64,000 bases of DNA from Streptomyces tanashiensis (GCF_014648895.1 NZ_BMRZ01000001.1:930001-994000); one strand, 5' to 3'. Numbered from the stretch's first letter, positions 8,239 to 21,219 are shown. Notes: a model not told the origin generated them from the sequence alone. Numbers and translations: made by a program.

Positions 8239-9345
8239 ATGGCCATCGACACGCCCTACCGGGCCATCTTCTGCGACCTCTGGTCCGACACGACCCTCGA
8301 CATCCTGCCGCTGCGGGACGTGTCGTTCGAGGACTACATCGGCCGGGCCGGCTCGCTGTCCGGCACCGTCCCCATCCCCGACCGCGAGATCGCCGAGCGG
8401 GCCCACCGGATCAGGCCGGGCCGCACCACGGTCTACCTGGAGCGCGGCGGGGACCTGTGGTGGGGCGGCATCGTCTGGACCACCAACCTGCAGGCCAGTG
8501 ACCGGGGCGTGCTGACCCTGGGAGTCCAGGCCTCCACCTTCGACTCGTACGCGACCCGGCGCCGCATCCGTACGAACGAGTTCGAGACCCAGTTCACCCA
8601 GCCGACCGACCAGTTCGTCATCGCCCGCAGCCTCTGGCGCAGTCTCTCGGACGGCCTGGGCCTCAGCAGGATCGACGTCGGCGACGGGGACGAGGCACCC
8701 GGCGCACTGCGGACGGCCTCCTGGCGGTACGGCGACGAGACCGTCTACCAGGAAGCCCTCGACCAGCTCGGCGCCCAGGGCCTCGAATACCAGATCCAGG
8801 TCTACCGCGATCCGAGCGAGGGCACGCGGGTCCGCCGGCTCAAGCTCGGCTCGCCCATCCGCACCGGCGCCACCGACATGGTCTTCGACCGGCCCGGCTC
8901 GATCCTGTCGTACTCCATCCCGGACGACGCCACCCGCGGCGGGACCACGGCCCTGGCCCGCGGCGCCTCGACCAACAGCAACGCGGGCACCGAGTCCCGG
9001 CCGACGCTGTCCGACGTCAAGGTGCCGACGAAGCCGCTCCCGGACCTCTGGCCCCAGCTCGACCTGTCCTCGGACCACAACGACATCAGCGACAAGAGCA
9101 CGCTGAACGCGCTCGCCCAGGCGGAGGTCGACACGCCGTGGGGTTCCGTGCAGATCCCCGAGATCAGCATCCGGCTCGGCGGGATCGTCCCCCCGACGCT
9201 CCTCGGGCGCACCGCCCGCATCCGCATCACCGACGAATGGCACCCGACGGGCCTCGACGCCCGCTACCGCATCGTCGGCGTCAAGGTCAGGCCGGCCGAG
9301 CGAGGCCGTCCCGACACCGCCGAACTCGCACTTGAGGAGGGCTGA
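8239..9345 (+). CDS. Tail hub / Tal-like minor tail protein
   Basis: A 368-residue protein resembling the Gp37-type / tail-associated hub proteins of actinophages. It begins with beta-rich sequence (YRAIFCDLWSDTTLDILPL; SLSGTVPIPD) of the kind found in proteins that close the tail tube at its tip, and has a central segment WRYGDETVYQEALDQLGAQGLEYQIQV common in this family. No peptidase or lysozyme domain is visible, so the tail tip itself seems not to carry a wall hydrolase. It follows the three fibre genes, whereas in most siphoviruses the hub gene directly follows the distal tail gene. Its stop and the next start overlap as TGATG. Confidence 0.7.
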   Translation: MAIDTPYRAIFCDLWSDTTLDILPLRDVSFEDYIGRAGSLSGTVPIPDREIAERAHRIRPGRTTVYLERGGDLWWGGIVWTTNLQASDRGVLTLGVQASTFDSYATRRRIRTNEFETQFTQPTDQFVIARSLWRSLSDGLGLSRIDVGDGDEAPGALRTASWRYGDETVYQEALDQLGAQGLEYQIQVYRDPSEGTRVRRLKLGSPIRTGATDMVFDRPGSILSYSIPDDATRGGTTALARGASTNSNAGTESRPTLSDVKVPTKPLPDLWPQLDLSSDHNDISDKSTLNALAQAEVDTPWGSVQIPEISIRLGGIVPPTLLGRTARIRITDEWHPTGLDARYRIVGVKVRPAERGRPDTAELALEEG

Positions 9346-9917
9346 TGGCCCTGCTGCCCGAGAACATCGTCGACCGGCTGATCCAGATGGAGCGACGGAT
9401 CCAGGCCCTGTCCACAGCGGTCAACACCCGTCCTCCTCTCAACGAGATCCGTCCCACCACGCCCTCCTCCCCGGCCAAGCCGGTCCTCCGGGTCTTCGAC
9501 GGCTACAACCACGAGCTCTTCGCGGACGACATCGCGACCGGCGGCCTCGCCAGGCCGTGGCTGCAGCTGATGCCGCCGGTGGACCACCAGAACGTGGCGA
9601 AGTGGCCGTCGACCACGAGCACGACCTTCACCCCCATCGCCCAGTCCTTCAATCCGGTCTGGCAGCCCAAGATGCGGCTGATGATGTACACGAGGGCGTC
9701 CAGCGGCGCGGCCGGCCAGGTGAAGGTCATGGTCGACGGCCAGCAGTTCGGCCCGACCGTGCCCGCCGGAACGAGCTTCGACCACACCGGTCTGCTCCCG
9801 GTCGACCTGCCGACCAAGTTCGGCAAGGTCATGACCGTCGAGATCCACGCCGTGGTCACCAGTGCCTCCGGCACGGTGTACGCCCAGACCGTCAGCATGT
9901 ACGGCACCCAGACCTGA
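9345..9917 (+). CDS. Putative minor tail / tail-tip accessory protein
   Basis: A 190-residue protein, translationally coupled to the hub gene (TGATG). Residues 5-30 (ENIVDRLIQMERRIQALSTAV) form a short coiled coil like those that trimerise fibre stalks. A Pro-rich linker follows, then a beta-rich domain from about 45 onward (VLRVFDGYNHELFADD; MRLMMYTRASSGAAGQVKVMVDG; MTVEIHAVVTSASG). This stalk-plus-head layout suggests a small fibre or decoration protein. I do not recognise a named family, and the function is inferred from position only. Confidence 0.6.
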   Translation: MALLPENIVDRLIQMERRIQALSTAVNTRPPLNEIRPTTPSSPAKPVLRVFDGYNHELFADDIATGGLARPWLQLMPPVDHQNVAKWPSTTSTTFTPIAQSFNPVWQPKMRLMMYTRASSGAAGQVKVMVDGQQFGPTVPAGTSFDHTGLLPVDLPTKFGKVMTVEIHAVVTSASGTVYAQTVSMYGTQT

Positions 9918-9960
9918 CCGTCCGCCCACCCCGGCCGACGAGGCCGTCGAGGAGCACACC

Positions 9961-10359
9961 ATGAACATCGACCCCACCCAGCCCTGGGGCGTGGCCATCG
10001 ACTACGCCGGCCGCGCCACCGTCACCGAGAACGGCCACACCATCGCCGTACGCGTCTACGACAACGGGCTCGGCTACACCCTGGAACGGGACCCGTTCAC
10101 CGGCCAGTACCCGTCGGTGCACATCAGCGCGGAGTTCGCCAAGGCCGGCACGGGTGACACCACGCTGCGCGGCTACGGCCTGGCCGTCGTCGAGGCGAAG
10201 GACGGCGTCCCCGCCGTTCCCGACCCGACCGCCGTCCAGCGGGCCGTCGCCGCCGCGCTCGCCGACTTCGAGACCCGCCGCGCGCACTACGCCGCCCTCT
10301 GCGCCGCCTGGGACCCGGCCGCGCAGCAGCCCGTCCCGGAGCCCGAGCCGCTCCCGTAA
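9961..10359 (+). CDS. Hypothetical tail-module protein
   Basis: A 132-residue protein with no family I recognise. The ATG at 9961 follows GAGGAG by six bases; in-frame sequence upstream overlaps the preceding gene in another frame and is not supported. It reads as beta strands at the start (WGVAIDYAGRATVTENGHTI), a central DPFTGQYPSVHIS stretch and an Ala-rich C-terminal helix ending in a Pro/Glu tail. An intrinsic terminator follows 23 bases after its stop, so it is the last gene of the structural block before the lysin gene. Small proteins at this place in actinophages are often chaperones or tail accessories, which cannot be decided here. Confidence 0.55.
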   Translation: MNIDPTQPWGVAIDYAGRATVTENGHTIAVRVYDNGLGYTLERDPFTGQYPSVHISAEFAKAGTGDTTLRGYGLAVVEAKDGVPAVPDPTAVQRAVAAALADFETRRAHYAALCAAWDPAAQQPVPEPEPLP

Positions 10360-10382
10360 CCCTTCCGCCCCACCCGTACGCA

Positions 10383-10406
10383 GCCCGCCCGAGTGCGGGC
10401 TTTTCT
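10383..10406 (+). terminator. Intrinsic terminator between structural and lysis genes
   Basis: GCCCGC (10383-10388), a six-base loop, GCGGGC (10395-10400), then TTTTCT. This is the most classical T-tract terminator in the module. It sits 20 bases before the lysin start, so lysin expression would depend on read-through or on a separate signal. A GTG at 10393 lies inside the stem-loop and is therefore not a credible start for the lysin. Confidence 0.75.
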
Positions 10407-10425
10407 CATGCCTGGAGGACACCAG

Positions 10426-11337
10426 ATGGCCACTCCCCTGTCCGCGGACCGGTTCCTCGCCGCGCTCCGCGCCGAAGGCGTCACCGTCGTCGAACACCCC
10501 GGCTGGCGCACCCACAACCGCAACCAGGTCGGCACCTGGGGACCGGTGGTCGGCGTCATGATCCACCACACCGTCTCCAGCGGCACCGCCTCCTCCGTCG
10601 AGCTCTGCTACAACGGCTACGACGGGCTCCCCGGGCCGCTCTGCCACGGCGTCATCGCCAAGGACGGCACCGTCCACCTCGTCGCCTCCGGCCGCGCCAA
10701 CCACGCGGGCGGCGGCGACCCCTCGGTCCTCCAGGCCGTCGTCACCGAGACGTACGGCGACCGGCCGCCCGCCCCCCGCGAGCACCAGGGCAGCAGCAAC
10801 GCCGTCGACGGCAACTCCCGCTTCTACGGCTTCGAGTGCATCAACCTCGGCAACGGCACCGACCCCTGGCCGGCCGCCCAGCTCGACGCCATCGAGCGGG
10901 TCTCCGCCGCCCTGTGCAGGGCCCACGCCTGGGGCGCCAAGTCCGTCATCGGCCACCTGGAGTGGTCCGACTGGAAGAGCGACCCCAAGGGCTTCGGCAT
11001 GCCGACCATGCGCGACCGGGTCCAGACCCGGCTGGGCAAGGCCCCCGCCAAGAACACCCCCGCCGCCGGCAAGCCGGCCGCCCCCCGCCTCCAGCCGTTC
11101 CCGGGCGCCTCGTTCTTCCGCAAGGAGACGAGCTCCCCGATCATCACGGCCATGGGCCGCCGCCTCGTCGCCGAGGGCTGCTCCGCGTACACCGTCGGTC
11201 CCAGCCCCCGCTGGGGCGAGGCCGACCGGCTCAGCTACGCGAAGTGGCAGCACAAGCTCGGCTTCCGCGGCACGGACGCCGATGGCGTCCCCGGCGCCGC
11301 CTCCTGGAACGCGCTGAAGGTCCCCTTCACGAAGTAA
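10426..11337 (+). CDS. Phage-type N-acetylmuramoyl-L-alanine amidase (endolysin)
   Basis: Cuts the amide bond between muramic acid and the stem peptide of peptidoglycan. The 303-residue protein has an N-terminal Amidase_2 zinc domain: VMIHHTVSSG (His ligand), a GRANHAGGG loop typical of the family, YGFECINLG and IGHLEWSDWKSDPKG, which supplies the distal ligand region. After an Ala/Pro linker (about 195-220) comes a C-terminal wall-binding module of the streptomycete phage type (SYAKWQHKLGFRGTDADGVPG). The ATG at 10426 follows GGAGG by seven bases. There is no signal peptide, as expected for an endolysin released by the holin encoded next. It would free particles by lysing the producer. Confidence 0.88.
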   Translation: MATPLSADRFLAALRAEGVTVVEHPGWRTHNRNQVGTWGPVVGVMIHHTVSSGTASSVELCYNGYDGLPGPLCHGVIAKDGTVHLVASGRANHAGGGDPSVLQAVVTETYGDRPPAPREHQGSSNAVDGNSRFYGFECINLGNGTDPWPAAQLDAIERVSAALCRAHAWGAKSVIGHLEWSDWKSDPKGFGMPTMRDRVQTRLGKAPAKNTPAAGKPAAPRLQPFPGASFFRKETSSPIITAMGRRLVAEGCSAYTVGPSPRWGEADRLSYAKWQHKLGFRGTDADGVPGAASWNALKVPFTK

Positions 11338-11362
11338 CCGACCCCCACCAAGGAGCACACCG

Positions 11363-11596
11363 ATGTCCGATGCCGCCAAGCGCACGGCCCGTACCGTCCT
11401 CCAGTCCGCCGTCGGCATCGCCGTCGTCCTCCCCGCGATCGTCGACGCGTCCGGTGTCCCCGAGACCCTCCCCTGGGTCGCCGGGGCACTGGCCGTCGCC
11501 GGCGGGCTGGCCCGCGTGATGGCCCTCGACCTGGTGCAGAACCTGCTGCCGTCCTGGCTGCGCAGCACCCCGGGCGGTGCCGATGACCGAGTCTGA
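11363..11596 (+). CDS. Holin-like small membrane protein
   Basis: A 77-residue protein with two hydrophobic stretches (about 12-28, VLQSAVGIAVVLPAIV, and 35-52, LPWVAGALAVAGGLARV) and charged ends, the usual build of actinophage holins. It starts at an ATG seven bases after AAGGAG, lies 25 bases after the amidase gene, and overlaps the next coiled-coil membrane protein. Holins form membrane holes that let the lysin reach the wall. The assignment rests on size, topology and neighbours, since holins share little sequence. Confidence 0.7.
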   Translation: MSDAAKRTARTVLQSAVGIAVVLPAIVDASGVPETLPWVAGALAVAGGLARVMALDLVQNLLPSWLRSTPGGADDRV

Positions 11597-11846
11597 CCCG
11601 AACGACCCCGTCGCCGTCGCCCTCGAACTGGAACGGCTCCGGGGCACCCTGGAGGCCGGCTTCGCCCGGGTCGACGGCTCGCTCGCGCTGCTCGTGCAGC
11701 GCAGCGACCAGACCGACAGGCAGCTCGCCGACCACGAGGCACGCCTCGACGAGCTGGAGCGGGCCCGCTGGCCGCTGGCGAGCATCGCCGCCCTGACCGC
11801 GAGCGCCGGTGTGCTGGTCGCCGTCTGGGAACTGGCCGCGCGCTGA
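11583..11846 (+). CDS. Coiled-coil protein with C-terminal membrane anchor (lysis-cassette accessory)
   Basis: An 87-residue protein. Residues 10-60 form a coiled coil (LELERLRGTLEAGFARVDG; RQLADHEARLDELERARW) and 64-84 form one membrane segment (LASIAALTASAGVLVAVWEL). The layout resembles small hemolysin-XhlA-like or holin-associated proteins in phage lysis cassettes. I use the ATG at 11583; a GTG at 11577 in the same frame is also possible. It overlaps the holin gene by 14 bases and is the last gene before the terminator shared with rpoC. Confidence 0.6.
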   Translation: MTESDPNDPVAVALELERLRGTLEAGFARVDGSLALLVQRSDQTDRQLADHEARLDELERARWPLASIAALTASAGVLVAVWELAAR

Positions 11847-11866
11847 CCGCTCCGGCCGGACGAACG

Positions 11867-11906
11867 CCGAAGGGCGGCCACCCCGCACGGGGTGACCGCC
11901 CTTCGG
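11867..11906. terminator. Bidirectional terminator between the tail module and rpoC
   Basis: An 11-bp outer stem (11867-11877 with 11896-11906) and a 6-bp inner stem (11879-11884 with 11889-11894), loop GCAC, one C/A mismatch. It lies 14 bases after the rpoC stop on one strand and 20 bases after the last tail-module gene on the other, so it can end transcripts from both sides. It resembles the rplL terminator at 19862-19897 in design and sequence (CGAA(A/G)GGCG arms). Confidence 0.8.
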
Positions 11907-11919
11907 TCAAGCGACTCGC

Positions 11920-15819
<3,900 letters not shown>

Positions 15820-15919
15820 TATGCGTCAATCCCTCTCAGGGTTGTAAGGCTTTGGGGTCTGATACGGGGGTCCTGGGGCCGGCGGGGGGACCATTGCTGG
15901 TCCCCCTGCCGGACTCCCG

Positions 15920-18900
15920 TCAGACCTCTTCGACGCTGCTCGGCTCGCGCCGGGACAGGTCGATGCCGAGCTCCTCCGCTGCGCGGAAGACGTCCTCGTC
16001 GGTGTCGCGCATCTCGATGGACATGCCGTCCGAGGACAGCACCTCCACGTTGAGGCACAGGGACTGCATCTCCTTGATGAGGACCTTGAAGGACTCGGGG
16101 ATGCCGGGCTCAGGGATGTTCTCGCCCTTGACGATGGCCTCGTAGACCTTCACGCGGCCGGTCACGTCGTCGGACTTGATCGTCAGCAGCTCCTGGAGGG
16201 CGTACGCGGCGCCGTATGCCTCCAGCGCCCACACCTCCATCTCACCGAAGCGCTGGCCACCGAACTGGGCCTTACCACCCAGCGGCTGCTGGGTGATCAT
16301 CGAGTACGGGCCGGTCGAACGCGCGTGCAGCTTGTCGTCGACCAGGTGGTGGAGCTTGAGGATGTACATGTACCCGACGGAGATCGGGTCCGGGAACGGC
16401 TCGCCGGAGCGGCCGTCGAACAGCCTCGCCTTACCGGTCGGGAGCACCATGCGCTCGCCGTCGCGGTTCGGGATGGTGTGCTGGAGCAGACCCGCGAGCT
16501 CGTCCTCACGCGCACCGTCGAAGACCGGGGTCGCGACGTTGGTGCCGGGGGCGACCTGGTCGGCGCCGATCGCCTGGAGGCGCTGCGCCCACTCGTCCGC
16601 GAGACCGGAGACGTCCCAGCCGCGGCTGGCGAGCCAGCCGAGGTGGATCTCCAGGACCTGTCCCGGGTTCATTCGGGACGGGACACCCAGCGGGTTGAGG
16701 ATGATGTCGACCGGGGTGCCGTCCTCGAGGAAGGGCATGTCCTCGATCGGAAGGATCTTGGAGATGACACCCTTGTTGCCGTGACGGCCGGCGAGCTTGT
16801 CACCATCGGTGATCTTGCGCTTCTGGGCGACGTAGACGCGGACCAGCTGGTTCACGCCCGGGGGAAGCTCGTCGCCCTCCTCGCGGTCGAAGACGCGGAC
16901 GCCGATGATCTTGCCGATCTCGCCGTGCGGCACCTTCAGCGAGGTGTCACGGACCTCACGGGCCTTCTCACCGAAGATCGCGCGGAGCAGGCGCTCCTCC
17001 GGCGTCAGCTCGGTCTCACCCTTGGGCGTGACCTTGCCGACGAGGATGTCGCCGGCGACGACCTCGGCACCGATGCGGATGATGCCGCGCTCGTCGAGGT
17101 CCGCGAGGACCTCCTCGGAGACGTTCGGGATGTCCCGGGTGATCTCCTCGGGGCCGAGCTTGGTGTCACGGGCGTCGACCTCGTGCTCCTCGATGTGGAT
17201 CGAGGAGAGGACGTCGTCCTGCACGAGGCGCTGCGACAGGATGATCGCGTCCTCGTAGTTGTGGCCCTCCCACGGCATGAACGCCACGAGGAGGTTCTTG
17301 CCGAGCGCCATCTCGCCGTCTTCGGTGGCGGGACCGTCGGCGAGGACCTGGCCCTCGATGACGCGGTCGCCCTCGTCCACGACGACCTTCTGGTTCACAG
17401 AGGTGCCCTGGTTGGAGCGGGAGAACTTGTGCAGGCGGTACGTGATGTACGTGCCGTCGTCGTTGGCGACCGTGATGTAGTCGGCCGACAGCTCCTGGAC
17501 GACACCGTCCTTCTCGGCCTTGAGCACGTCGCCGGCGTCGGTGGCGCAGCGGTACTCCATGCCGGTGCCGACGAGCGGGGCCTCCGACTTAATCAGCGGG
17601 ACGGCCTGACGCATCATGTTCGCGCCCATGAGGGCACGGTTGGCGTCGTCGTGCTCGAGGAACGGGATCATGGCGGTCGCGACCGACACCATCTGGCGCG
17701 GCGAGACGTCCATGTAGTCCACGTCCGACGGCTCGACGTAGTCGACCTCGCCGCCACGCTTACGGACCAGGACGCGGGCCTCGGTGAACTGCAGCTCGTC
17801 GTTGAGCGCGGCGTTGGCCTGCGCGATGACGAACCGGTCCTCCTCGTCGGCGGTGACGTAGTCGACCTCGTCGGTGACCTGGCCGTCGACGACCTTGCGG
17901 TACGGCGTCTCGATGAAGCCGAACGCGTTGACGCGGCCGTACGAGGCGAGCGAACCGATCAGACCGATGTTCGGGCCTTCGGGGGTCTCGATCGGGCACA
18001 TGCGTCCGTAGTGGGACGGGTGCACGTCTCGGACCTCGAAGCCGGCCCGCTCACGGGACAGACCACCGGGACCCAGCGCCGAGAGACGACGCTTGTGCGT
18101 CAGACCCGACAGCGGGTTGTTCTGGTCCATGAACTGCGACAGCTGGCTGGTGCCGAAGAACTCCTTGATGGAGGCGACGACCGGCCGGATGTTGATCAGG
18201 GTCTGCGGCGTGATCGCCTCGACGTCCTGGGTGGTCATCCGCTCGCGGACGACGCGCTCCATACGAGCCAGACCCGTGCGGACCTGGTTCTGGATGAGCT
18301 CGCCGACGTTGCGCAGACGACGGTTGCCGAAGTGGTCGATGTCGTCGGTCTCGACGACGATCTCGTTGCCGTTCTCGCCGATCGTCTCGGTCTCGCCCGC
18401 GTGGAGCTTGACCAGGTACTTGATCGTGGCGATGACGTCGTCGGTGGTGAGGACACCGGCGTCCAGCGGCTCGTCGGCGCCGAGCTTCTTGTTCACCTTG
18501 TAGCGGCCGACCTTCGCGAGGTCGTAGCGCTTCGGGTTGAAGTAGAGGTTCTCGAGCAGCGTCTGAGCGGCCTCACGGGTCGGCGGCTCGCCCGGACGCA
18601 GCTTGCGGTAGATGTCGAGCAGCGCGTCGTCCTGGCCCTGGGTGTGGTCCTTCTCCAGGGTGGCGCGCATGGACTCGTACTCGCCGAACTCCTGCAGGAT
18701 CTGCTCGGTGGTCCAGCCGAGAGCCTTGAGGAGGACGGTGACGGACTGCTTGCGCTTGCGGTCGATGCGGACACCGACCAGGTCGCGCTTGTCGATCTCC
18801 ATCTCCAGCCAGGCACCCCGGGACGGGATGATCTTGGCGGAGAAGATGTCCTTGTCGGACGTCTTGTCGATCGACGAGTCGAAGTAGACACCCGGCGAAC

Positions 18901-19402
18901 GGACCAGCTGCGACACCACGACACGCTCGGTGCCGTTGATGACGAAGGTGCCCTTGTTGGTCATGAGCGGGAAGTCGCCCATGAAGACCGTCTGGGACTT
19001 GATCTCGCCGGTCTCGTTGTTGGTGAACTCGGCGGTGACGAAGAGCGGGGCGCCGTACGTGAAGTCACGGTCCTTGCACTCGTCGATCGAGTTCTTCGGC
19101 GGCTCGAAGCGGTGGTCGCGGAAGGTCAGCGACATCGACCCGGAGAAGTCCTCGATCGGGGAGATCTCCTCGAAGATCTCCTCCAGGCCGGACTTCGTGG
19201 GGACGTCCTGTCCCGACTCAAGGGCAGCCTCGACGCGAGCCTTCCAGGCGGCGTTGCCGAGCAGCCAGTCAAAGCTCTCGGTCTGCAGCGCGAGGAGGTT
19301 CGGAACCTCGAGGGGCTCCTTGATCTTTGCAAAGGAGATGCGCAGCGGGGCGGTGCTTGCGCCGTTGTTCGTATTGGTCGAGGCGTTGCGCGAGGCGGCC
19401 AA
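15920..19402 (-). CDS. rpoB: DNA-directed RNA polymerase subunit beta
   Basis: Second large core subunit of RNA polymerase. I place the start at TTG 19402, seven bases after GGAAGGA, which gives 1160 residues beginning with AASRNAST as in other streptomycetes; the frame stays open upstream but without a ribosome site. The rifampicin-binding region ([14 protein letters not shown]... [13 protein letters not shown]) has H436 and S441 at the positions matching E. coli H526 and S531, so it reads as drug-sensitive wild type. The conserved catalytic-core segment [18 protein letters not shown] is intact. It is transcribed with rpoC from its own promoter about 175 bases upstream. Confidence 0.97.
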   Translation of the reverse strand: MAASRNASTNTNNGASTAPLRISFAKIKEPLEVPNLLALQTESFDWLLGNAAWKARVEAALESGQDVPTKSGLEEIFEEISPIEDFSGSMSLTFRDHRFEPPKNSIDECKDRDFTYGAPLFVTAEFTNNETGEIKSQTVFMGDFPLMTNKGTFVINGTERVVVSQLVRSPGVYFDSSIDKTSDKDIFSAKIIPSRGAWLEMEIDKRDLVGVRIDRKRKQSVTVLLKALGWTTEQILQEFGEYESMRATLEKDHTQGQDDALLDIYRKLRPGEPPTREAAQTLLENLYFNPKRYDLAKVGRYKVNKKLGADEPLDAGVLTTDDVIATIKYLVKLHAGETETIGENGNEIVVETDDIDHFGNRRLRNVGELIQNQVRTGLARMERVVRERMTTQDVEAITPQTLINIRPVVASIKEFFGTSQLSQFMDQNNPLSGLTHKRRLSALGPGGLSRERAGFEVRDVHPSHYGRMCPIETPEGPNIGLIGSLASYGRVNAFGFIETPYRKVVDGQVTDEVDYVTADEEDRFVIAQANAALNDELQFTEARVLVRKRGGEVDYVEPSDVDYMDVSPRQMVSVATAMIPFLEHDDANRALMGANMMRQAVPLIKSEAPLVGTGMEYRCATDAGDVLKAEKDGVVQELSADYITVANDDGTYITYRLHKFSRSNQGTSVNQKVVVDEGDRVIEGQVLADGPATEDGEMALGKNLLVAFMPWEGHNYEDAIILSQRLVQDDVLSSIHIEEHEVDARDTKLGPEEITRDIPNVSEEVLADLDERGIIRIGAEVVAGDILVGKVTPKGETELTPEERLLRAIFGEKAREVRDTSLKVPHGEIGKIIGVRVFDREEGDELPPGVNQLVRVYVAQKRKITDGDKLAGRHGNKGVISKILPIEDMPFLEDGTPVDIILNPLGVPSRMNPGQVLEIHLGWLASRGWDVSGLADEWAQRLQAIGADQVAPGTNVATPVFDGAREDELAGLLQHTIPNRDGERMVLPTGKARLFDGRSGEPFPDPISVGYMYILKLHHLVDDKLHARSTGPYSMITQQPLGGKAQFGGQRFGEMEVWALEAYGAAYALQELLTIKSDDVTGRVKVYEAIVKGENIPEPGIPESFKVLIKEMQSLCLNVEVLSSDGMSIEMRDTDEDVFRAAEELGIDLSRREPSSVEEV

Positions 19403-19583
19403 GAGGGGGTCCTTCCGAGGGCTCGGACTCACTACGCGCGTACCGGTCCCCAGCAACGCTTCACGGCAGACTTTTCCTGAGATGACCAAAGGGCCAGGTC
19501 AGACGGGGTCGGTCCACGAAGCTGATGCGAAGGTATGCCCCTGGTGACGGGCAGGGGGCAGCTAACAGGCAGCGCAAAGGGTC

Positions 19584-19612
19584 AGTGTAGCCACTTGGCT
19601 CACTGATGTCCA
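19584..19612 (-). promoter_or_regulatory. rpoB promoter (vegetative type)
   Basis: On the minus strand TGGACA (19612-19607), a 17-base spacer, then TACACT (19589-19584). Both boxes are close to the vegetative HrdB/sigma-A consensus, and the spacing is ideal. Predicted transcription start near 19577, giving a leader of about 175 bases before the TTG. Confidence 0.7.
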
Positions 19613-19861
19613 GGGCGACTTCTTCGCGACCCTCGTTGCTCTCAACTCCGCGGTACCTCGCGCCGTGCGGCGCACCTCGATACTGCCCGTTCAGTCGTCG
19701 ATCCATGCCTCGGAAACGGATCGTTGTGACGACGCGTCCTGAGAATTGCGCGCTGCGTGCGGTTCGTCAAGACCCGCCGGTCTGCGGGGCGCACGGCGAA
19801 GATCACCATACTCCGCTTCCAGCGCCTCTCAGGCCCCCCGCCACGCCCGTCCCGGGAACGC

Positions 19862-19920
19862 CGAAAGGCGACCACCCAGAAGGGTGATCGCCTTTCGCTG
19901 CTCCCGCGTTACACGGGAGC
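19862..19920 (-). terminator. Twin hairpins after rplL (terminator/attenuator)
   Basis: Reading away from rplL, the first hairpin is 19920-19914 with 19906-19900 (7-bp, GCTCCCG arms). The second is 19897-19862, with a 10-bp outer CGAAAGGCGA stem and a CACCC/GGGTG inner stem with loop AGAA (strand-neutral description). No long T tract. They should reduce read-through from rplJL into rpoB. Confidence 0.7.
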
Positions 19921-19950
19921 AGGAGTCAGCTTCAGCGACTCGAAACGGTC

Positions 19951-20334
19951 TTACTTGACCGTGACGGAGGCGCCGGCGGCCTTGAGGGACTCGGCAGCCT
20001 TCTCGGCGGCCTCCTTCGCGACCTTCTCGAGGACCGGCTTCGGGGTGCCGTCGACGAGGTCCTTGGCCTCCTTGAGGCCCAGGGAGGTGAGCTCACGCAC
20101 GACCTTGATGACCTGGATCTTCTTGTCGCCGGCACCCTCGAGGATGACGTCGAACTCGTCCTGCTCCTCGGCGGCCTCGGGGGCAGCGCCACCGACGGCG
20201 GGGCCGGCAACGGCGACGGCCGCGGCGGCGGTGACGTCGAACTTCTCCTCGAAGGCCTTCACGAACTCGGAGAGCTCGATGAGGGTCATCTCCTCGAACT
20301 GGGCGAGGAGGTCGTCCTGAGAGAGCTTCGCCAT
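19951..20334 (-). CDS. rplL: 50S ribosomal protein L7/L12
   Basis: The stalk protein that recruits translation GTPases. It has 127 residues: an N-terminal dimerisation domain ([20 protein letters not shown]), an Ala/Pro/Gly hinge (about 38-55) and the C-terminal factor-binding domain ([36 protein letters not shown]). The ATG at 20334 follows GGAAGGA. It lies 111 bases after rplJ in the same transcript and is followed by two hairpins before rpoB. Confidence 0.97.
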   Translation of the reverse strand: MAKLSQDDLLAQFEEMTLIELSEFVKAFEEKFDVTAAAAVAVAGPAVGGAAPEAAEEQDEFDVILEGAGDKKIQVIKVVRELTSLGLKEAKDLVDGTPKPVLEKVAKEAAEKAAESLKAAGASVTVK

Positions 20335-20445
20335 GATGGGCGATCCTTCCACTAATTCGGCAGGTGCCGATGTGTCTATAGAGGCGGGCGTAACGGCCCG
20401 CTACGACCCGCGCACTAGGCGGCGCGGATCAATGCGCGAGCCGAA

Positions 20446-20976
20446 TTACTCGGCACCGCCCTGCTCGGCGAGCTTGACGCGAAGCGCTTCCGCGGTGCGG
20501 ACGAACTTCGACGGCAGCGCCTGGAAGAGCGAGGCAGCCTGAGACTGCTTGCCCTTGAACGCGCCGGCCAGCTTGCTGAGCAGAACCTCGCGGGACTCGA
20601 GGTCCGCAAGCTTCTTGATGTCGTCGGCGGAGAGAGCCTTACCGTCAAGGACACCGGCCTTGATGATGAGGTTCGGGTTCTCCTTGGCGAAGTCACGCAG
20701 GGCCTTCGCCGACTCCACCGGGTCACCGGTGACGAAGGCGACCGCGGTCGGACCAGCGAAGTGCTCGTCCAGTGCGGTGATCCCGGCCTCGTTGGCCGCA
20801 ATCTTGGTCAGCGTGTTCTTCACCACGGCGTACTGGGCGTTCTCACCGAGAGAGCGACGCAGCGTCTTGAGCTGCGCGACGGTGAGACCCCGGTACTCGG
20901 TCAGCACGGCGGCGTTGGAGCTCTGGAACGCGTCCTTGAGCTCGGCCACCGATGCAGCCTTGTTGGGCGTCGGCAT
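20446..20976 (-). CDS. rplJ: 50S ribosomal protein L10
   Basis: Base of the ribosomal stalk, binding 23S rRNA and L7/L12 dimers. It has 176 residues with the conserved [20 protein letters not shown] and [10 protein letters not shown] segments. A very strong AAGGAGG site precedes the ATG at 20976. The mRNA upstream is an L10-leader-like structure (see separate entry), through which L10-L12 is known in other bacteria to repress its own operon. Confidence 0.97.
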   Translation of the reverse strand: MPTPNKAASVAELKDAFQSSNAAVLTEYRGLTVAQLKTLRRSLGENAQYAVVKNTLTKIAANEAGITALDEHFAGPTAVAFVTGDPVESAKALRDFAKENPNLIIKAGVLDGKALSADDIKKLADLESREVLLSKLAGAFKGKQSQAASLFQALPSKFVRTAEALRVKLAEQGGAE

Positions 20977-21182
20977 AGTGCGTCGGCCTCCTTCCGGGTG
21001 ATGAGGACCGCTCAGAAGGGGGCTGGACAAACAAAACGCCCCGGCGCAGGCGCACGGGGCTGAGCTCGACCGGACGAGTCCGGGAACTTTCCACAGTCAC
21101 CTGCGCGGGTCGTCCGTTGTCAGCGGATCCTTCGGCCACCGCACCCGGTAGGGCACAGCAACGACCAGCGGTCTTTGGCTTC
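20977..21182 (-). promoter_or_regulatory. L10 leader-type autoregulatory mRNA leader with attenuator
   Basis: The 200-base leader before rplJ begins with sequence like the conserved L10-leader core (CCAAAGACCGCTGG on the minus strand, about 21175-21162). It ends with a GCCCCG/CGGGGC hairpin (21060-21055 with 21043-21038) followed by GTTTTGTTT, a terminator-like attenuator. In other bacteria L10-(L12)4 binds this RNA class and lowers expression. The core was recognised by eye; a covariance search (Rfam L10_leader) would settle it. Confidence 0.65.
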
Positions 21183-21188
21183 TGTGGA

Positions 21189-21218
21189 AGAGTACGCGAC
21201 CGTGTCGGCTTCGGGCAA
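21189..21218 (-). promoter_or_regulatory. Candidate rplJ promoter
   Basis: Minus strand TTGCCC (21218-21213), an 18-base spacer, TACTCT (21194-21189). Predicted start near 21182, just before the L10-leader core. The -35 box overlaps the end of the lipoprotein gene by a few bases at most; strength is uncertain. Confidence 0.5.
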
Positions 21219-21219
21219 A

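Larger units (their letters stand above)
19403..19950 (-). other. Long rplL-rpoB intergenic region (548 bases)
   Basis: There is no gene here on either strand that I can support. From the rplL side it holds two hairpins (19900-19920 and 19862-19897), then about 250 bases without recognisable features, then the rpoB promoter (19584-19612) and an untranslated leader of about 175 bases. The layout lets rplJL and rpoBC be made at different rates, as is known for bacterial beta operons. Confidence 0.7.

Noticed and set aside
10393..10425. Extended N-terminus for the amidase from a GTG at 10393
   Set aside because: The GTG lies inside an intrinsic terminator stem-loop; the ATG at 10426 has a well-spaced GGAGG and begins the conserved protein.
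1..11846. Interpretation as a contractile (R-type or extracellular contractile injection) system
   Set aside because: No sheath, baseplate wedge, AAA ATPase or LysM-like genes are seen; the distal tail and hub proteins are of siphovirus type.
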